Shown: positions 7,009 to 13,928 of the stretch, piece by piece
Layout of the letters: each line of letters begins with the position of its first letter
Position numbering within the stretch: the first letter of the stretch is position 1
DNA from: JBMNTQ01 sp050945815
GTDB taxonomy: Bacteria > Bacillota > Clostridia > Christensenellales > JBMNTQ01
Length of the DNA: 23,235 bases
Reading direction: 5' to 3'
Assembly (NCBI GenBank): GCA_050945815.1
Contig: JBMNTQ010000011.1
Location: 1 to 23,235, forward strand
Program-made: the position numbers and the translations under genes
Notes under the pieces: generated by a model
Seen by the model: the letters and a program-made list of their open reading frames with translations, nothing else
Database searches by the model: none
Told to the model about the DNA's origin: nothing

Positions 7009-7890
7009 ATGGCAGTTCAAACTTATAGTCTGGCGGCCAACGGAAACCTGCCCTTGAGCGAGAGCTTTCGGGTTCGGGATTTTGCCAGCCCGGACGGGTG
7101 CGACCAGGTTCTGATTGATAATGGACTGGTAACGCTGATGCAATGTATCTGCAACCGTTTCGGCGGGCCGGTAGATATCTTAAGCGCATATCGTACTTGT
7201 TGCTTTAACGAGAGCATAGGAGGATCGCCGAAAAGCCAGCACCTATTCGGCCGAGCGGCGGATATCCAGGTGCGACACGCTCGGGCGGAGGATGTGGCGG
7301 CGTATGCGGAAACCCTTTGTCCTGGCGGCTTAGGCGTTCAGGAGGGGAGGCAATGCGGGACTTTTGTACACATAGATACCCGGCAAAAACGGACACGTTG
7401 GTATTTGGGGGAAAATTTCGCGCTGTTGCCGGTGGCCGGCTATTACTGTGCCGACCATTTTACCCAGGCGGCGGTGCAGTCTACTCAATTGAATTTGCGC
7501 AGTGGACCGGGTACTCAGCACGACGTAATTACGGTATTGGAGCGGGGAGAAACCATGGCGGTTTTGCAGACGGGGGATGAATGGTTTAAAGTTTGTCGGC
7601 GTAGGCATACGGGTTATGTTAACGCAAATTATATCCGAATTCTGGCCGTTTACAGCCGTCAGCTGTATTATTCCGATACGGAACTGCTGCGGGGGGATGA
7701 CGTTTTGTTTGTTCAGGTTCAGCTGTTTCAGAGGAACTATGAGCCGGGGCCGTTGAACGGCGTATACACGGAGCAGACCCAAAAAGCGGTGCGGTCGTTT
7801 CAGTACCGAAGCAATTTGGATGTGGACGGTGTGGTGGGGCTGGATACATGGCGGCGGCTGCAAGGAGAGTGTTTTGACCTGCAGGCGTAG
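7009..7890 (+). CDS. endolysin-like zinc D,D-/L,D-peptidase (M15_3) with SH3b and peptidoglycan-binding domains
   Basis: This 293-residue protein is a modular cell-wall hydrolase. Residues 1-135 form an M15-type peptidase resembling phage endolysins of Firmicutes. The zinc-ligand signature S-Q-H-L-F-G-R-A-A-D gives His78 and Asp85, and F-V-H-I-D gives His121. Residues about 153-211 resemble a bacterial SH3 domain (L-N-L-R-S-G-P-G-T, later G-Y-V-N-A-N-Y-I). Residues about 226-285 are a PG_binding_1 repeat (L-N-G-V-Y-T-E-Q-T-Q-K-A-V-R-S-F-Q, then D-G-V-V-G-L-D-T-W). There is no signal peptide, so export would need a holin or lysis. It is unusually rich in Cys (ten residues). The ATG at 7009 follows GGAAGGAGG. 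It is followed by a small membrane protein, an arrangement like a phage lysis cassette. Cleavage specificity is inferred from the family. Confidence 0.85.
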   Translation: MAVQTYSLAANGNLPLSESFRVRDFASPDGCDQVLIDNGLVTLMQCICNRFGGPVDILSAYRTCCFNESIGGSPKSQHLFGRAADIQVRHARAEDVAAYAETLCPGGLGVQEGRQCGTFVHIDTRQKRTRWYLGENFALLPVAGYYCADHFTQAAVQSTQLNLRSGPGTQHDVITVLERGETMAVLQTGDEWFKVCRRRHTGYVNANYIRILAVYSRQLYYSDTELLRGDDVLFVQVQLFQRNYEPGPLNGVYTEQTQKAVRSFQYRSNLDVDGVVGLDTWRRLQGECFDLQA

Positions 7891-7980
7891 GATGGATGAT
7901 AGGCTTGTGCATAAAATACGTGGAACCGACACATAAACGGCAGGGGCGTGCACATAAACTGGAACAAAGGGGATGAGAGA

Positions 7981-8235
7981 ATGGATTGGATGGCAAGCTT
8001 GGGAAGCTATGGACTCTATGCGCTCATGCCCTTTTTATATCTCTTGTATTGGTGCCTTGAGAAGACGCCGCTGCCCAAGGAGGCCCGGCAGCCGTTGGTT
8101 TTGCTAGGCGGCTTGGGGGCGGCAATATACCTGGGGGGCTTTTCCGGCTTGTCGCTGGCTTATGGGTTGGTTTGCAGCGCAGTTGCTGTGCTGCTGCGCT
8201 ATGGATGGAAGCACTATAAAGACAGGGGCCGCTGA
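7981..8235 (+). CDS. small holin-like membrane protein, unassigned
   Basis: This 84-residue protein is very hydrophobic, with probable membrane segments at 8-26, 38-54 and 56-74 and a short basic tail (W-K-H-Y-K-D-R-G-R). I chose the ATG at 7981 because AAAGGGGATGAG stands directly upstream. An in-frame GTG at 7948 lacks a ribosome site. I recognise no family from sequence. Size, topology, charged C-terminus and position 90 bases after an endolysin-like gene fit a holin or holin-like protein, which would let the hydrolase reach the wall. That role is inference. Its stop codon lies in the loop of a terminator hairpin. Confidence 0.65.
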   Translation: MDWMASLGSYGLYALMPFLYLLYWCLEKTPLPKEARQPLVLLGGLGAAIYLGGFSGLSLAYGLVCSAVAVLLRYGWKHYKDRGR

Positions 8236-8250
8236 ATAAGCGGCCCTTTT
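8224..8250 (+). terminator. terminator overlapping the stop of the small membrane gene
   Basis: GGGCCGC (8226-8232) pairs with GCGGCCC (8240-8246), the stem can extend two more pairs outward, and TTTT follows. The TGA stop codon is in the loop. Confidence 0.8.
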
Positions 8251-8312
8251 ACTGGGCTTTTTACGTTGGAAGGGCTCTTTTGTGAGGGCGGGCATCGGCG
8301 GCAGAGCAAAGA

Positions 8313-8341
8313 AACGCCACCGGGAAAAGGGTGGCGTTTTT
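8313..8341. terminator. bidirectional terminator between convergent genes
   Basis: AACGCCACC (8313-8321) pairs perfectly with GGTGGCGTT (8330-8338) around an 8-base loop. The plus strand ends in a T-run (8337-8341), and the minus strand continues as TTTCTTTG. It lies 25 bases beyond the stop of the leftward phosphoglycerate mutase gene and likely serves it mainly. Confidence 0.85.
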
Positions 8342-8365
8342 GGCGGAAATGGGTGGAATTCTGGT

Positions 8366-9583
8366 TTAGACCGGTTGTTTGTTCAGGAAACGTTGCAGCA
8401 GAGCGGGGCCGGACTCTACAAACACGCCGGTATGTTCGGCGCTTTGTTCGTCGTAGGCTGCGCCGCCATTCTGGCGGCGGCCGCTTCTGTATAGGGCGAA
8501 GGGCACCGGATCGCCGGTGTGGGTGCGCAGGGATAGGGGGGTTGGATGGTCGGGCAGCAGCAGGATGTTGTAGTCCCAGCCTTTTTCATCCATTTGGCGC
8601 ATCAAGGGCCCTAAGATCTTTTCGTCGATCAGCTCGATTGAGCGTATTTTATTCTGTGTTTCACCGCGGTGACCGCACTCGTCCGGCGCTTCCACATGGA
8701 CGTATACGAAATCGGCGCCTTGCTCGAGAGCGTGCAGAGCAGCTTGGGCTTTGCCGGAAAAATTCGTGTGGATGTTGCCGGTGGCGCCGGGCACATCGAT
8801 GCTGCGCATATTGGCGCACAGGGCAATGCCTTTGATTAAGTCGACAGCGGAGATGACGGCGCCTTGTAGGCCAAACATTTCTTCAAAGGCGGGCAGGGAA
8901 GGTTTTCTGCCTTCGCCCCAGAACCAGACGGAGCTAGCGGGGGCAAGACCGCGCTGGATGCGCTTTTCGTTGACCGGATGGTTTTTGAAAAGCGCCCGGG
9001 AGCGCTGCATCATGTCTAGCAGGAGCTTTCCGTTGGTGCCGCGGGGGAGATGATCGCGGATAGGCTGATTGGAGATATCGTGGGGCGGCGTTAGCTGTGC
9101 GCCGGTTGGGCTGTCTTTGAGCACTAAGCAGTGGCGGTAGCTGATGCCGGGGTAGAGCGTGACCGATTGGCTGTGGAACGCCTCGTTGGCGGCGCGGATG
9201 AGCTGGGCCGCTTCAGAGGTGGTAATTTCGTCGGCGCTGTAGTCCAGCATGTGCGCGTCCTGATAGGTTTGCGTATCGGACAGGGTAACGAGATTGCAGC
9301 GGTAGGCTACATCGTTGCTTTCCAGTTGGATGCCCATGCTTACGGCTTCTAGGGGGGAGCGGCCTGTATAGTAGAGGTTTGGGTCGTAGCCTAACACCGA
9401 GAGGTTGGCTGTATCGCTGCCTGGATTCATGCCTTCAGGCACAGTACGCACCATGCCGCAGAGGCCCTTTTGCGCCAGAACATCCATATGTGGTTTTTGG
9501 GCCAGCTGCAGAGGGGTTTTGCCGCCGAGTTCATCTAGGGGCAAATCGGCCATGCCGTCGCCCAGCATTACAATATATTTCAT
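8366..9583 (-). CDS. apgM: ApgM-family 2,3-bisphosphoglycerate-independent phosphoglycerate mutase (or related phosphotransferase)
   Basis: The 405-residue protein belongs to the alkaline-phosphatase superfamily, ApgM branch. The N-terminal metal-binding motif is M-L-G-D-G-M-A-D (Asp9). The nucleophile region is G-S-D-T-A-N-L-S-V-L-G-Y-D-P with Ser56. Further metal ligands appear in H-V-E-A-P-D-E-C-G-H-R-G-E and near the C-terminus in L-P-D-H-P-T-P. The family interconverts 2- and 3-phosphoglycerate. The subgroup of this length (about 400 residues) in Clostridia has also been annotated as a proposed homoserine kinase, so a role in threonine synthesis is the main alternative. No threonine gene is adjacent to support it. 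The ATG at 9583 has only a weak GCAGG-like ribosome site. It is transcribed alone. The gene looks intact. Confidence 0.85.
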   Translation of the reverse strand: MKYIVMLGDGMADLPLDELGGKTPLQLAQKPHMDVLAQKGLCGMVRTVPEGMNPGSDTANLSVLGYDPNLYYTGRSPLEAVSMGIQLESNDVAYRCNLVTLSDTQTYQDAHMLDYSADEITTSEAAQLIRAANEAFHSQSVTLYPGISYRHCLVLKDSPTGAQLTPPHDISNQPIRDHLPRGTNGKLLLDMMQRSRALFKNHPVNEKRIQRGLAPASSVWFWGEGRKPSLPAFEEMFGLQGAVISAVDLIKGIALCANMRSIDVPGATGNIHTNFSGKAQAALHALEQGADFVYVHVEAPDECGHRGETQNKIRSIELIDEKILGPLMRQMDEKGWDYNILLLPDHPTPLSLRTHTGDPVPFALYRSGRRQNGGAAYDEQSAEHTGVFVESGPALLQRFLNKQPV

Positions 9584-10102
9584 ACATATACGCCTGCTTT
9601 TTCTATTACTTTGCCCATAAATAGTAGAGGGCTTTCGTTCACTAATATATCATGGCTGCCGTTTTTCGGCAAGGAAAACCCCATCGCTATGGACGGGCAT
9701 CACGATGGCGGACGAAAGAAATCGGCTGCCATCGTTTTGGGCAGGGGATGGGAAGTGGGGGGAGCGCAGAGGGCGCTTTGGCACCCGAGCGCAAACCTAA
9801 AAATGCATTAGCAGACTATGCAAACAAAAAGGCACCCTGTAGAGCAGAAAAACGCTGCCACGAGCTGGACCGGGCAGATGTGGAGAGTAGGGTCGGTTGG
9901 GAAACGCAGGAAACGGAAGGGAGGGCTGTGCAGGCAAAGGAATAAAACAGGGGCTGTGCAGCCTTTCAAACGCTTGCGTTTGGCTGCTAGGTGTAGCGAC
10001 AAAGCCCGTGCACAATTTAAAATCGCACAAGGGCTTTGGTTGTTTTTGTTGAGAAAAAAACTTGGCCAGCCCGGGCTAGGCCGGGGGAGTTGGCGGGGCG
10101 TT
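9584..10102. other. 519-bp non-coding stretch with hairpins
   Basis: No reading frame here has a ribosome site, a recognisable domain or plausible codon use, and the ORFs present are low-complexity. What is visible is a compact hairpin at 9967-9982 (CAAACGC, TT, GCGTTTG) inside flanking GCAGCC (9958-9963) and GGCTGC (9982-9987) arms, then a rightward terminator at 10000-10050. Before spoIID there is a GC-rich near-palindrome centred on AGCCCGGGCT near 10073. The left end should contain the promoter of the leftward apgM gene, but I see no convincing boxes. Confidence 0.5.
10000..10050 (+). terminator. rightward terminator with no gene upstream
   Basis: CAAAGCCC plus GTGC (10000-10011) pairs with GCAC (10025-10028) and GGGCTTTG (10031-10038), with an AA bulge, and GTTGTTTTTGTT follows. 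The T-run is only on the plus strand, yet the flanking genes are both on the minus strand. The stem could still help end the leftward spoIID transcript, whose stop is at 10103. Confidence 0.6.
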
Positions 10103-11161
10103 TTATAGGGGGCCGATGTCGACACCGGTGTAGTAGTGTTGCAGGATTTTACGGTAGCTGCTGCCTTCTTTGGCCATGGCTCTGGCGCCGACCTGGCTCA
10201 TGCCGACACCGTGGCCGCTGCCTATGCAGGTGATGGTGACGGTATGGGCGCTAATGGCGATTTCGAAATTGGTTGAAGGCAGGGAGTAGAGGCTGCGCAT
10301 GTCGCGGCCGGACAGGGAGACGCCGTATAGCGTGACGGTTTCTACCCGGCCGCTGTCGAAACGGCCGTCGATTGTCAGATTGTTCTGGAGGGCTGCGTCG
10401 GTGTTGGCTTCGGGGTATTTGTTTTGGAAGATTTGCAGGAATTCTTCCAGGGAGAACTCTCGGGTGGTTTTGTATTGGCTGTTGCTTTCCTCGCCTTTGC
10501 TGTCTACGCTGCGCAGGTAGGGCAGGGCAACGGAGAAAACATGTTCGACGTCTTCGGTTTGGCCGCCGGACATGGAATGGTAGAGCACTTCGATGGGCTT
10601 GTTTTCGTAGGTGATGATTTCGCCTTTTGTTTCGGATACGGCTTGTGCGAGGATGGCTGCGTATTGATCGTAGTCGTTGCCTAGGCGGGCTTTGCGGGTA
10701 GCTTCATCGTTGTAGGCCTGGCAGTGGGCGAAATCGCTGCAAACATCGGCGCCTTCTGCTTTACTGCAGCCGCCATTTTGGCAATGGTAGACGGCCAGCG
10801 TTCGGGCGGCGACTGCTTGGGCTTTCAAGGCTTCCAGAGGATAGGACGCCGGCATTTCTGCTGCCACCACGCCCAAGACATATTCATCCAGATCCAGCGT
10901 TTCCACTTGTCCGGTTTGATCGTTGTAGAGACCGATGGAGGTGATGGCGGGGCGAGACTCGCTATGTTGCTTTTGCCCGATGGAGGGAGAAGGGAGGTTT
11001 TCGATGGCGGGGTTTTCTAAAAGGGCGGGCAGGGCGATCATCAGCACCAGTGCTGCGAGCAAGCAAACAAAAAGAAACCGTCCAGAAGAGCTTGGCTGCC
11101 CTCGCCGGTTTCTTCTTTTTTTTCTTTTTCTTGGTTTGGTGTAGTTGGACAAATGAAACAT
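10103..11161 (-). CDS. spoIID: stage II sporulation protein D (peptidoglycan lytic transglycosylase)
   Basis: The 352-residue protein has a very basic cytoplasmic N-terminus (residues 8-20), one membrane anchor at about 28-48 and an extracytoplasmic SpoIID domain. In Bacillus, SpoIID works with SpoIIM and SpoIIP to strip septal peptidoglycan during engulfment of the forespore. The conserved block L-G-V-V-A-A-E-M-P-A-S-Y-P-L-E-A (96-111) contains the presumed catalytic Glu102, followed by L-K-A-Q-A-V-A-A-R-T. Cys141 and Cys147 (D-V-C-S-D-F-A-H-C-Q-A-Y) match the family's zinc/cysteine cluster. The C-terminal G-S-G-H-G-V-G-M-S-Q-V-G-A is diagnostic. The ATG at 11161 follows GGGAG by seven bases. 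It is downstream of tyrS-yigZ but has a candidate sporulation promoter of its own. A paralogous SpoIID/LytB amidase enhancer is the alternative name. Confidence 0.92.
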   Translation of the reverse strand: MFHLSNYTKPRKRKKRRNRRGQPSSSGRFLFVCLLAALVLMIALPALLENPAIENLPSPSIGQKQHSESRPAITSIGLYNDQTGQVETLDLDEYVLGVVAAEMPASYPLEALKAQAVAARTLAVYHCQNGGCSKAEGADVCSDFAHCQAYNDEATRKARLGNDYDQYAAILAQAVSETKGEIITYENKPIEVLYHSMSGGQTEDVEHVFSVALPYLRSVDSKGEESNSQYKTTREFSLEEFLQIFQNKYPEANTDAALQNNLTIDGRFDSGRVETVTLYGVSLSGRDMRSLYSLPSTNFEIAISAHTVTITCIGSGHGVGMSQVGARAMAKEGSSYRKILQHYYTGVDIGPL

Positions 11162-11179
11162 CTCCCATTATGCTTTTTA

Positions 11180-11210
11180 TATGTATACTGGCGTCTGCGG
11201 GAGAATATTC
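11180..11210 (-). promoter_or_regulatory. candidate sigma-E type promoter for spoIID
   Basis: On the minus strand GAATATT (plus positions 11204-11210) is followed after 16 bases by TATACATA (11180-11187). From memory, sigma-E promoters read about KMATATT, 14-16 bases, CATACAnT. The -35 fits fully and the -10 keeps the ATACA core. The start would fall near 11173, just ahead of the ribosome site. The match is suggestive only. Confidence 0.4.
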
Positions 11211-11216
11211 GAGAAC

Positions 11217-11840
11217 TTATTGACCCCGCCAGACCTCCCCTTCTTCGACGGGGACAATGGTGCCGGCGGATAGATCGGCAAGATGTTGGCGAAATTCCTG
11301 GACTTTTTCTAAGGGGACGAAAACCCGGACGCTGACTTGGTGGGTGTAGAGCGGGGGCTCGTGGTCCCAGCCGCTTTGCAGAAAGCTTTGGATGCGGCCC
11401 AGACGCTCGTAGCCGAATTGAAGGGAGAGGGAAAGGCAGCGGCGCATGGACAAAAGACCGGCTGCTTCCACGGCCTTCGAAGCAGCACGGGAATAGGCGC
11501 GCACCAAGCCGTTCGCGCCCAGCAGGACGCCGCCGAAATAGCGGGTGACGACCACGAGGGCGAAGGTTGCGCCTTTGCTGTGCAGCACGTCCATTATGGG
11601 CAGGCCTGCTGTGCCTTGGGGTTCGCCGTCGTCGGAGAAGCGGGCGATGTTGCCGATTTCCCCGATGCGGTAGGCGTAGCAGTTGTGGGTGGCGTCGTGG
11701 TGCTGCTTGCGCAGGGCCGCGTGGTGGGCAAGAGCCTGTTCTTGGCTTTGCACCGGAAAGGCGCGGCCGATGAAGCGGGAGCGGTTGATGATACATTCTG
11801 ATTCGCCATATTGGCGGAGAGTGATGTAGTTTTGTGTCAT
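11217..11840 (-). CDS. yigZ: YigZ/IMPACT family protein
   Basis: The 207-residue protein matches the YigZ (UPF0029) family. The conserved segment runs from S-R-F-I-G-R-A near residue 21 through H-N-C-Y-A-Y-R-I-G (52-60), R-F-S-D-D-G-E-P-Q-G-T-A-G-L-P-I, and T-R-Y-F-G-G-V-L-L-G-A-N-G-L-V-R-A-Y. A C-terminal ferredoxin-like half follows. The eukaryotic relative IMPACT inhibits the translation-control kinase GCN2; the bacterial role is not settled. Its ATG overlaps the tyrS stop in an ATGA arrangement, so the two are translationally coupled, consistent with a link to translation. The family call is solid; the biochemical function is unknown. Confidence 0.9.
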   Translation of the reverse strand: MTQNYITLRQYGESECIINRSRFIGRAFPVQSQEQALAHHAALRKQHHDATHNCYAYRIGEIGNIARFSDDGEPQGTAGLPIMDVLHSKGATFALVVVTRYFGGVLLGANGLVRAYSRAASKAVEAAGLLSMRRCLSLSLQFGYERLGRIQSFLQSGWDHEPPLYTHQVSVRVFVPLEKVQEFRQHLADLSAGTIVPVEEGEVWRGQ

Positions 11841-13054
11841 GAAAGCGTTAGGCGGCAGTAGGTTTTTTTGCCTTTGCGGATGATAATCGAGCGCTGGAGG
11901 GCTTCTTTTTCTACGGACTGGTTGACGTCGGTTACCTTTTTATCGTCGATAAAGACGCCGCCGCCCTGAATCAGCCGGCGCGCTTCGCCTTTGGAGCCGG
12001 ACAAGCCTGCCAGTACCATCAAATGGACCACACGGCTGTCTTCTAGATAGTCGGCTTGGTTGATCTGGGCTGAGGGCATGTTCTCGTCGCTGCCTGTGCC
12101 GGAGAAAAGCGCCCTAGACGCTTCTGCGGCTTTTTGGGCTTCCTCTTCGCCATGAACCTGCCGGGTGATTTCGAAGGCCAGCACCGTTTTGGCTTGGTTG
12201 ATCTGGGCATCTTCCAGGGAGGCTAGCCGCCTGACTTCGTCCATGGGCAGGAAGGTTAAGAGCGAGAGGCATTTTTCGACATCTTGATCGTCGATGTTGC
12301 GCCAATATTGATAGAATTCATAGGGTGAGGTTTTCTCCGGTGAAAGCCAGACTGCGCCTTTCTCGGTTTTGCCCATCTTCCGGCCGTCGCTGGTGGCCAG
12401 CAGCGTGAAGGTCATGGCAAAGGCTGCCGCGCCTTCTTTGCGGCGAATCAGGTCGGCCCCGGCTAAGATGTTGGCCCATTGATCGTCGCCGCCTAGCTCG
12501 AGTGTGCAGCCGTATTTGCGAAACAGCACCAGGAAATCGTAGGATTGCATCAGCATGTAGTTGAATTCGAAGAAGGTGAGGCCTCGCTCCAGCCGTTGTT
12601 TGAAGCATTCTGCAGCCAACATGCGGTTGACGGAGAAATGCACCCCGATGTCTCGCAGGAATTCGATGTAGTTTAGATCCAGCAGCCAGTTGGCATTGTC
12701 TTCCATAATGGCTTTTCCGTCGGAAAAATCCAGGAATTTTGCGATTTGGCGCTTGAAGATGGCAGCGTTTTCGTTGATGGTTTCCCGGGTCATCATTTTG
12801 CGCATGTCGGTTTTGCCCGATGGGTCGCCTACGAGGGTGGTGCCGCCGCCGACCAGGGCGATGGGCCGGTGGCCGGCGCGTTGGAGGTGGGCCATGGCCA
12901 TTAGCTGGACGTAGTGCCCGACGTGCAGGCTGTCTGCCGTGGCGTCGAAGCCGATATAAAAGGTGACTTTTTCCTGGCCCAGAATATCTCGGATTTCCTC
13001 ATGGGACACCTGCTGGATAAAGCCCCGTTCTTGTAAGACGTCGTATACATTCAT
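11837..13054 (-). CDS. tyrS: tyrosyl-tRNA synthetase
   Basis: The 405-residue class I synthetase charges tRNA-Tyr. The HIGH-type motif is H-V-G-H at 44-47, preceded by Y-I-G-F-D-A-T-A-D-S-L. The tyrosine-binding region G-G-D-D-Q-W-A-N is at 188-195. The KMSKS-type loop reads K-M-G-K-T at 226-230 and continues E-K-G-A-V-W-L, typical for TyrS. An S4-like RNA-binding domain occupies about 344-400 (L-S-G-S-K-G-E-A-R-R-L-I-Q-G-G-G-V). The ATG at 13054 has AAAGGAAGGAAA upstream. It is first in a leftward operon with yigZ. The leader carries a hairpin but no visible T-box, so tRNA-sensing control is not evident. Confidence 0.96.
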   Translation of the reverse strand: MNVYDVLQERGFIQQVSHEEIRDILGQEKVTFYIGFDATADSLHVGHYVQLMAMAHLQRAGHRPIALVGGGTTLVGDPSGKTDMRKMMTRETINENAAIFKRQIAKFLDFSDGKAIMEDNANWLLDLNYIEFLRDIGVHFSVNRMLAAECFKQRLERGLTFFEFNYMLMQSYDFLVLFRKYGCTLELGGDDQWANILAGADLIRRKEGAAAFAMTFTLLATSDGRKMGKTEKGAVWLSPEKTSPYEFYQYWRNIDDQDVEKCLSLLTFLPMDEVRRLASLEDAQINQAKTVLAFEITRQVHGEEEAQKAAEASRALFSGTGSDENMPSAQINQADYLEDSRVVHLMVLAGLSGSKGEARRLIQGGGVFIDDKKVTDVNQSVEKEALQRSIIIRKGKKTYCRLTLS

Positions 13055-13111
13055 CAGATTTTCCTTCCTTTACTTCCATTCTTGACGGTTTTCTGGCATA
13101 TATGCGGCTAG

Positions 13112-13143
13112 TATACCCTATGCAGCGAAGCGAATAGGGTATA
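13112..13143. repeat. perfect inverted repeat in the tyrS leader
   Basis: TATACCCTAT (13112-13121) and ATAGGGTATA (13134-13143) are exact reverse complements around a 12-base loop. In the predicted tyrS mRNA this is a stable hairpin ending about 58 bases before the start codon. No T-run follows on the minus strand, so it is not a terminator. It could equally be a DNA operator. Confidence 0.7.
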
Positions 13144-13221
13144 ATCCGCGCCTATGCGTTTGGCCGCAGGGCAAAATTTGCACATGCATAAAACGAAGCG
13201 TATGATACACGCTTTGCGGCT

Positions 13222-13249
13222 ATTATACCGCAAAATGGACCGCTCGCAA
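13222..13249 (-). promoter_or_regulatory. promoter candidate for tyrS-yigZ
   Basis: On the minus strand TTGCGA (plus 13244-13249) and a perfect TATAAT (13222-13227) are 16 bases apart. The -10 lies in the loop of a perfect TTTGCGG/CCGCAAA inverted repeat (13214-13220 with 13228-13234). The predicted leader is about 160 bases and begins with a short hairpin at 13196-13214. Confidence 0.5.
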
Positions 13250-13341
13250 AGGGAGAAACGCATTTTGTATGCTGCTTGGGGAGCGGCGGGCCGGCTTCTT
13301 ACGGAAATATGGAGGGAGAGGGATGGCTTTTTGCAGCGCTG

Positions 13342-13350
13342 TGGTATAAT
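13342..13350 (+). promoter_or_regulatory. extended -10 promoter candidate for the thioesterase gene
   Basis: TGGTATAAT is a perfect extended -10 element, 23 bases before the ATG at 13374. There is no clear -35 box. The predicted start near 13357 still leaves room for the GAGGTGA ribosome site at 13358-13364. Confidence 0.5.
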
Positions 13351-13373
13351 GCTTTTTGAGGTGAACGGAAAGA

Positions 13374-13889
13374 ATGAAGCATAAGGTTTTGAAAAGACAG
13401 TATAACAGCGAGATGTGTTTTGTTTGCGGAACTAAAAACTGCGCCAGCCTGCATGCGCGCTTTTATGTGATGGAGGGCGGGGAGTGTGCGGCGCTTTTTA
13501 CGCCGCCTGCCCAGCATCAGGGCTATCCTGACCGTGTTCATGGAGGGATTGCCGCTGCGGTGCTGGACGAGACAATCGGCAGAAGCGCCCAGATTGCCAG
13601 AGGGACATCGTCTATTGTGACTGTGCAACTGGATACGACCTTTAAAAAACCGGTACCTATTGGCATGCAGCTTCGAGCGGTGGGGCGCGTTGACAGCTGG
13701 GAGGGCAGGGTTTTCCATGGGAGCGGCGAGATTCTTTTGCCGGATGGGGAGGTGGCTGTTTGCTCGAAGGCGGTGTTTGTGGAGGTGCCGCCGGAGGATG
13801 TTTTGCCCCGGGGCGGCCGGGAGCAGCCGGAGCATGAGTATCTGGAGCTGCCCCTTGGGGAGGGAGACCCGGAGTATATCGAATACTAG
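13374..13889 (+). CDS. hotdog-fold thioesterase (PaaI/4HBT-like)
   Basis: The 171-residue protein has the hotdog thioesterase core: H-G-G-I-A-A-A-V-L-D-E-T-I-G-R at 56-70, holding the acidic residue used for catalysis in this superfamily, then a strand region with T-V-Q-L-D-T-T-F-K-K-P-V-P. An N-terminal C-F-V-C-G-T-K-N-C segment (15-23) resembles the C-F-V-C-G-x-x-N start of a common thioesterase subgroup. The C-terminal 30 residues are acidic and Pro-rich, and probably disordered. It would hydrolyse an acyl-CoA or other acyl thioester; the substrate is unknown. It has its own promoter candidate and is followed after 39 bases by a membrane protein gene, likely in one transcript. Confidence 0.85.
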   Translation: MKHKVLKRQYNSEMCFVCGTKNCASLHARFYVMEGGECAALFTPPAQHQGYPDRVHGGIAAAVLDETIGRSAQIARGTSSIVTVQLDTTFKKPVPIGMQLRAVGRVDSWEGRVFHGSGEILLPDGEVAVCSKAVFVEVPPEDVLPRGGREQPEHEYLELPLGEGDPEYIEY

Positions 13890-13928
13890 GCGCGAGGAGA
13901 TAGGGGGACGAGGAATGGGAGGGCGGAT

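Noticed and set aside
9611..9945. Short plus-strand frames in the apgM-spoIID gap
   Set aside because: No ribosome site, no hydrophobic core or known motif, and the composition is like translated non-coding DNA.
13055..13230. T-box riboswitch upstream of tyrS
   Set aside because: The conserved T-box sequence (AGGGTGGNACCGCG type) and a terminator before tyrS are both missing.
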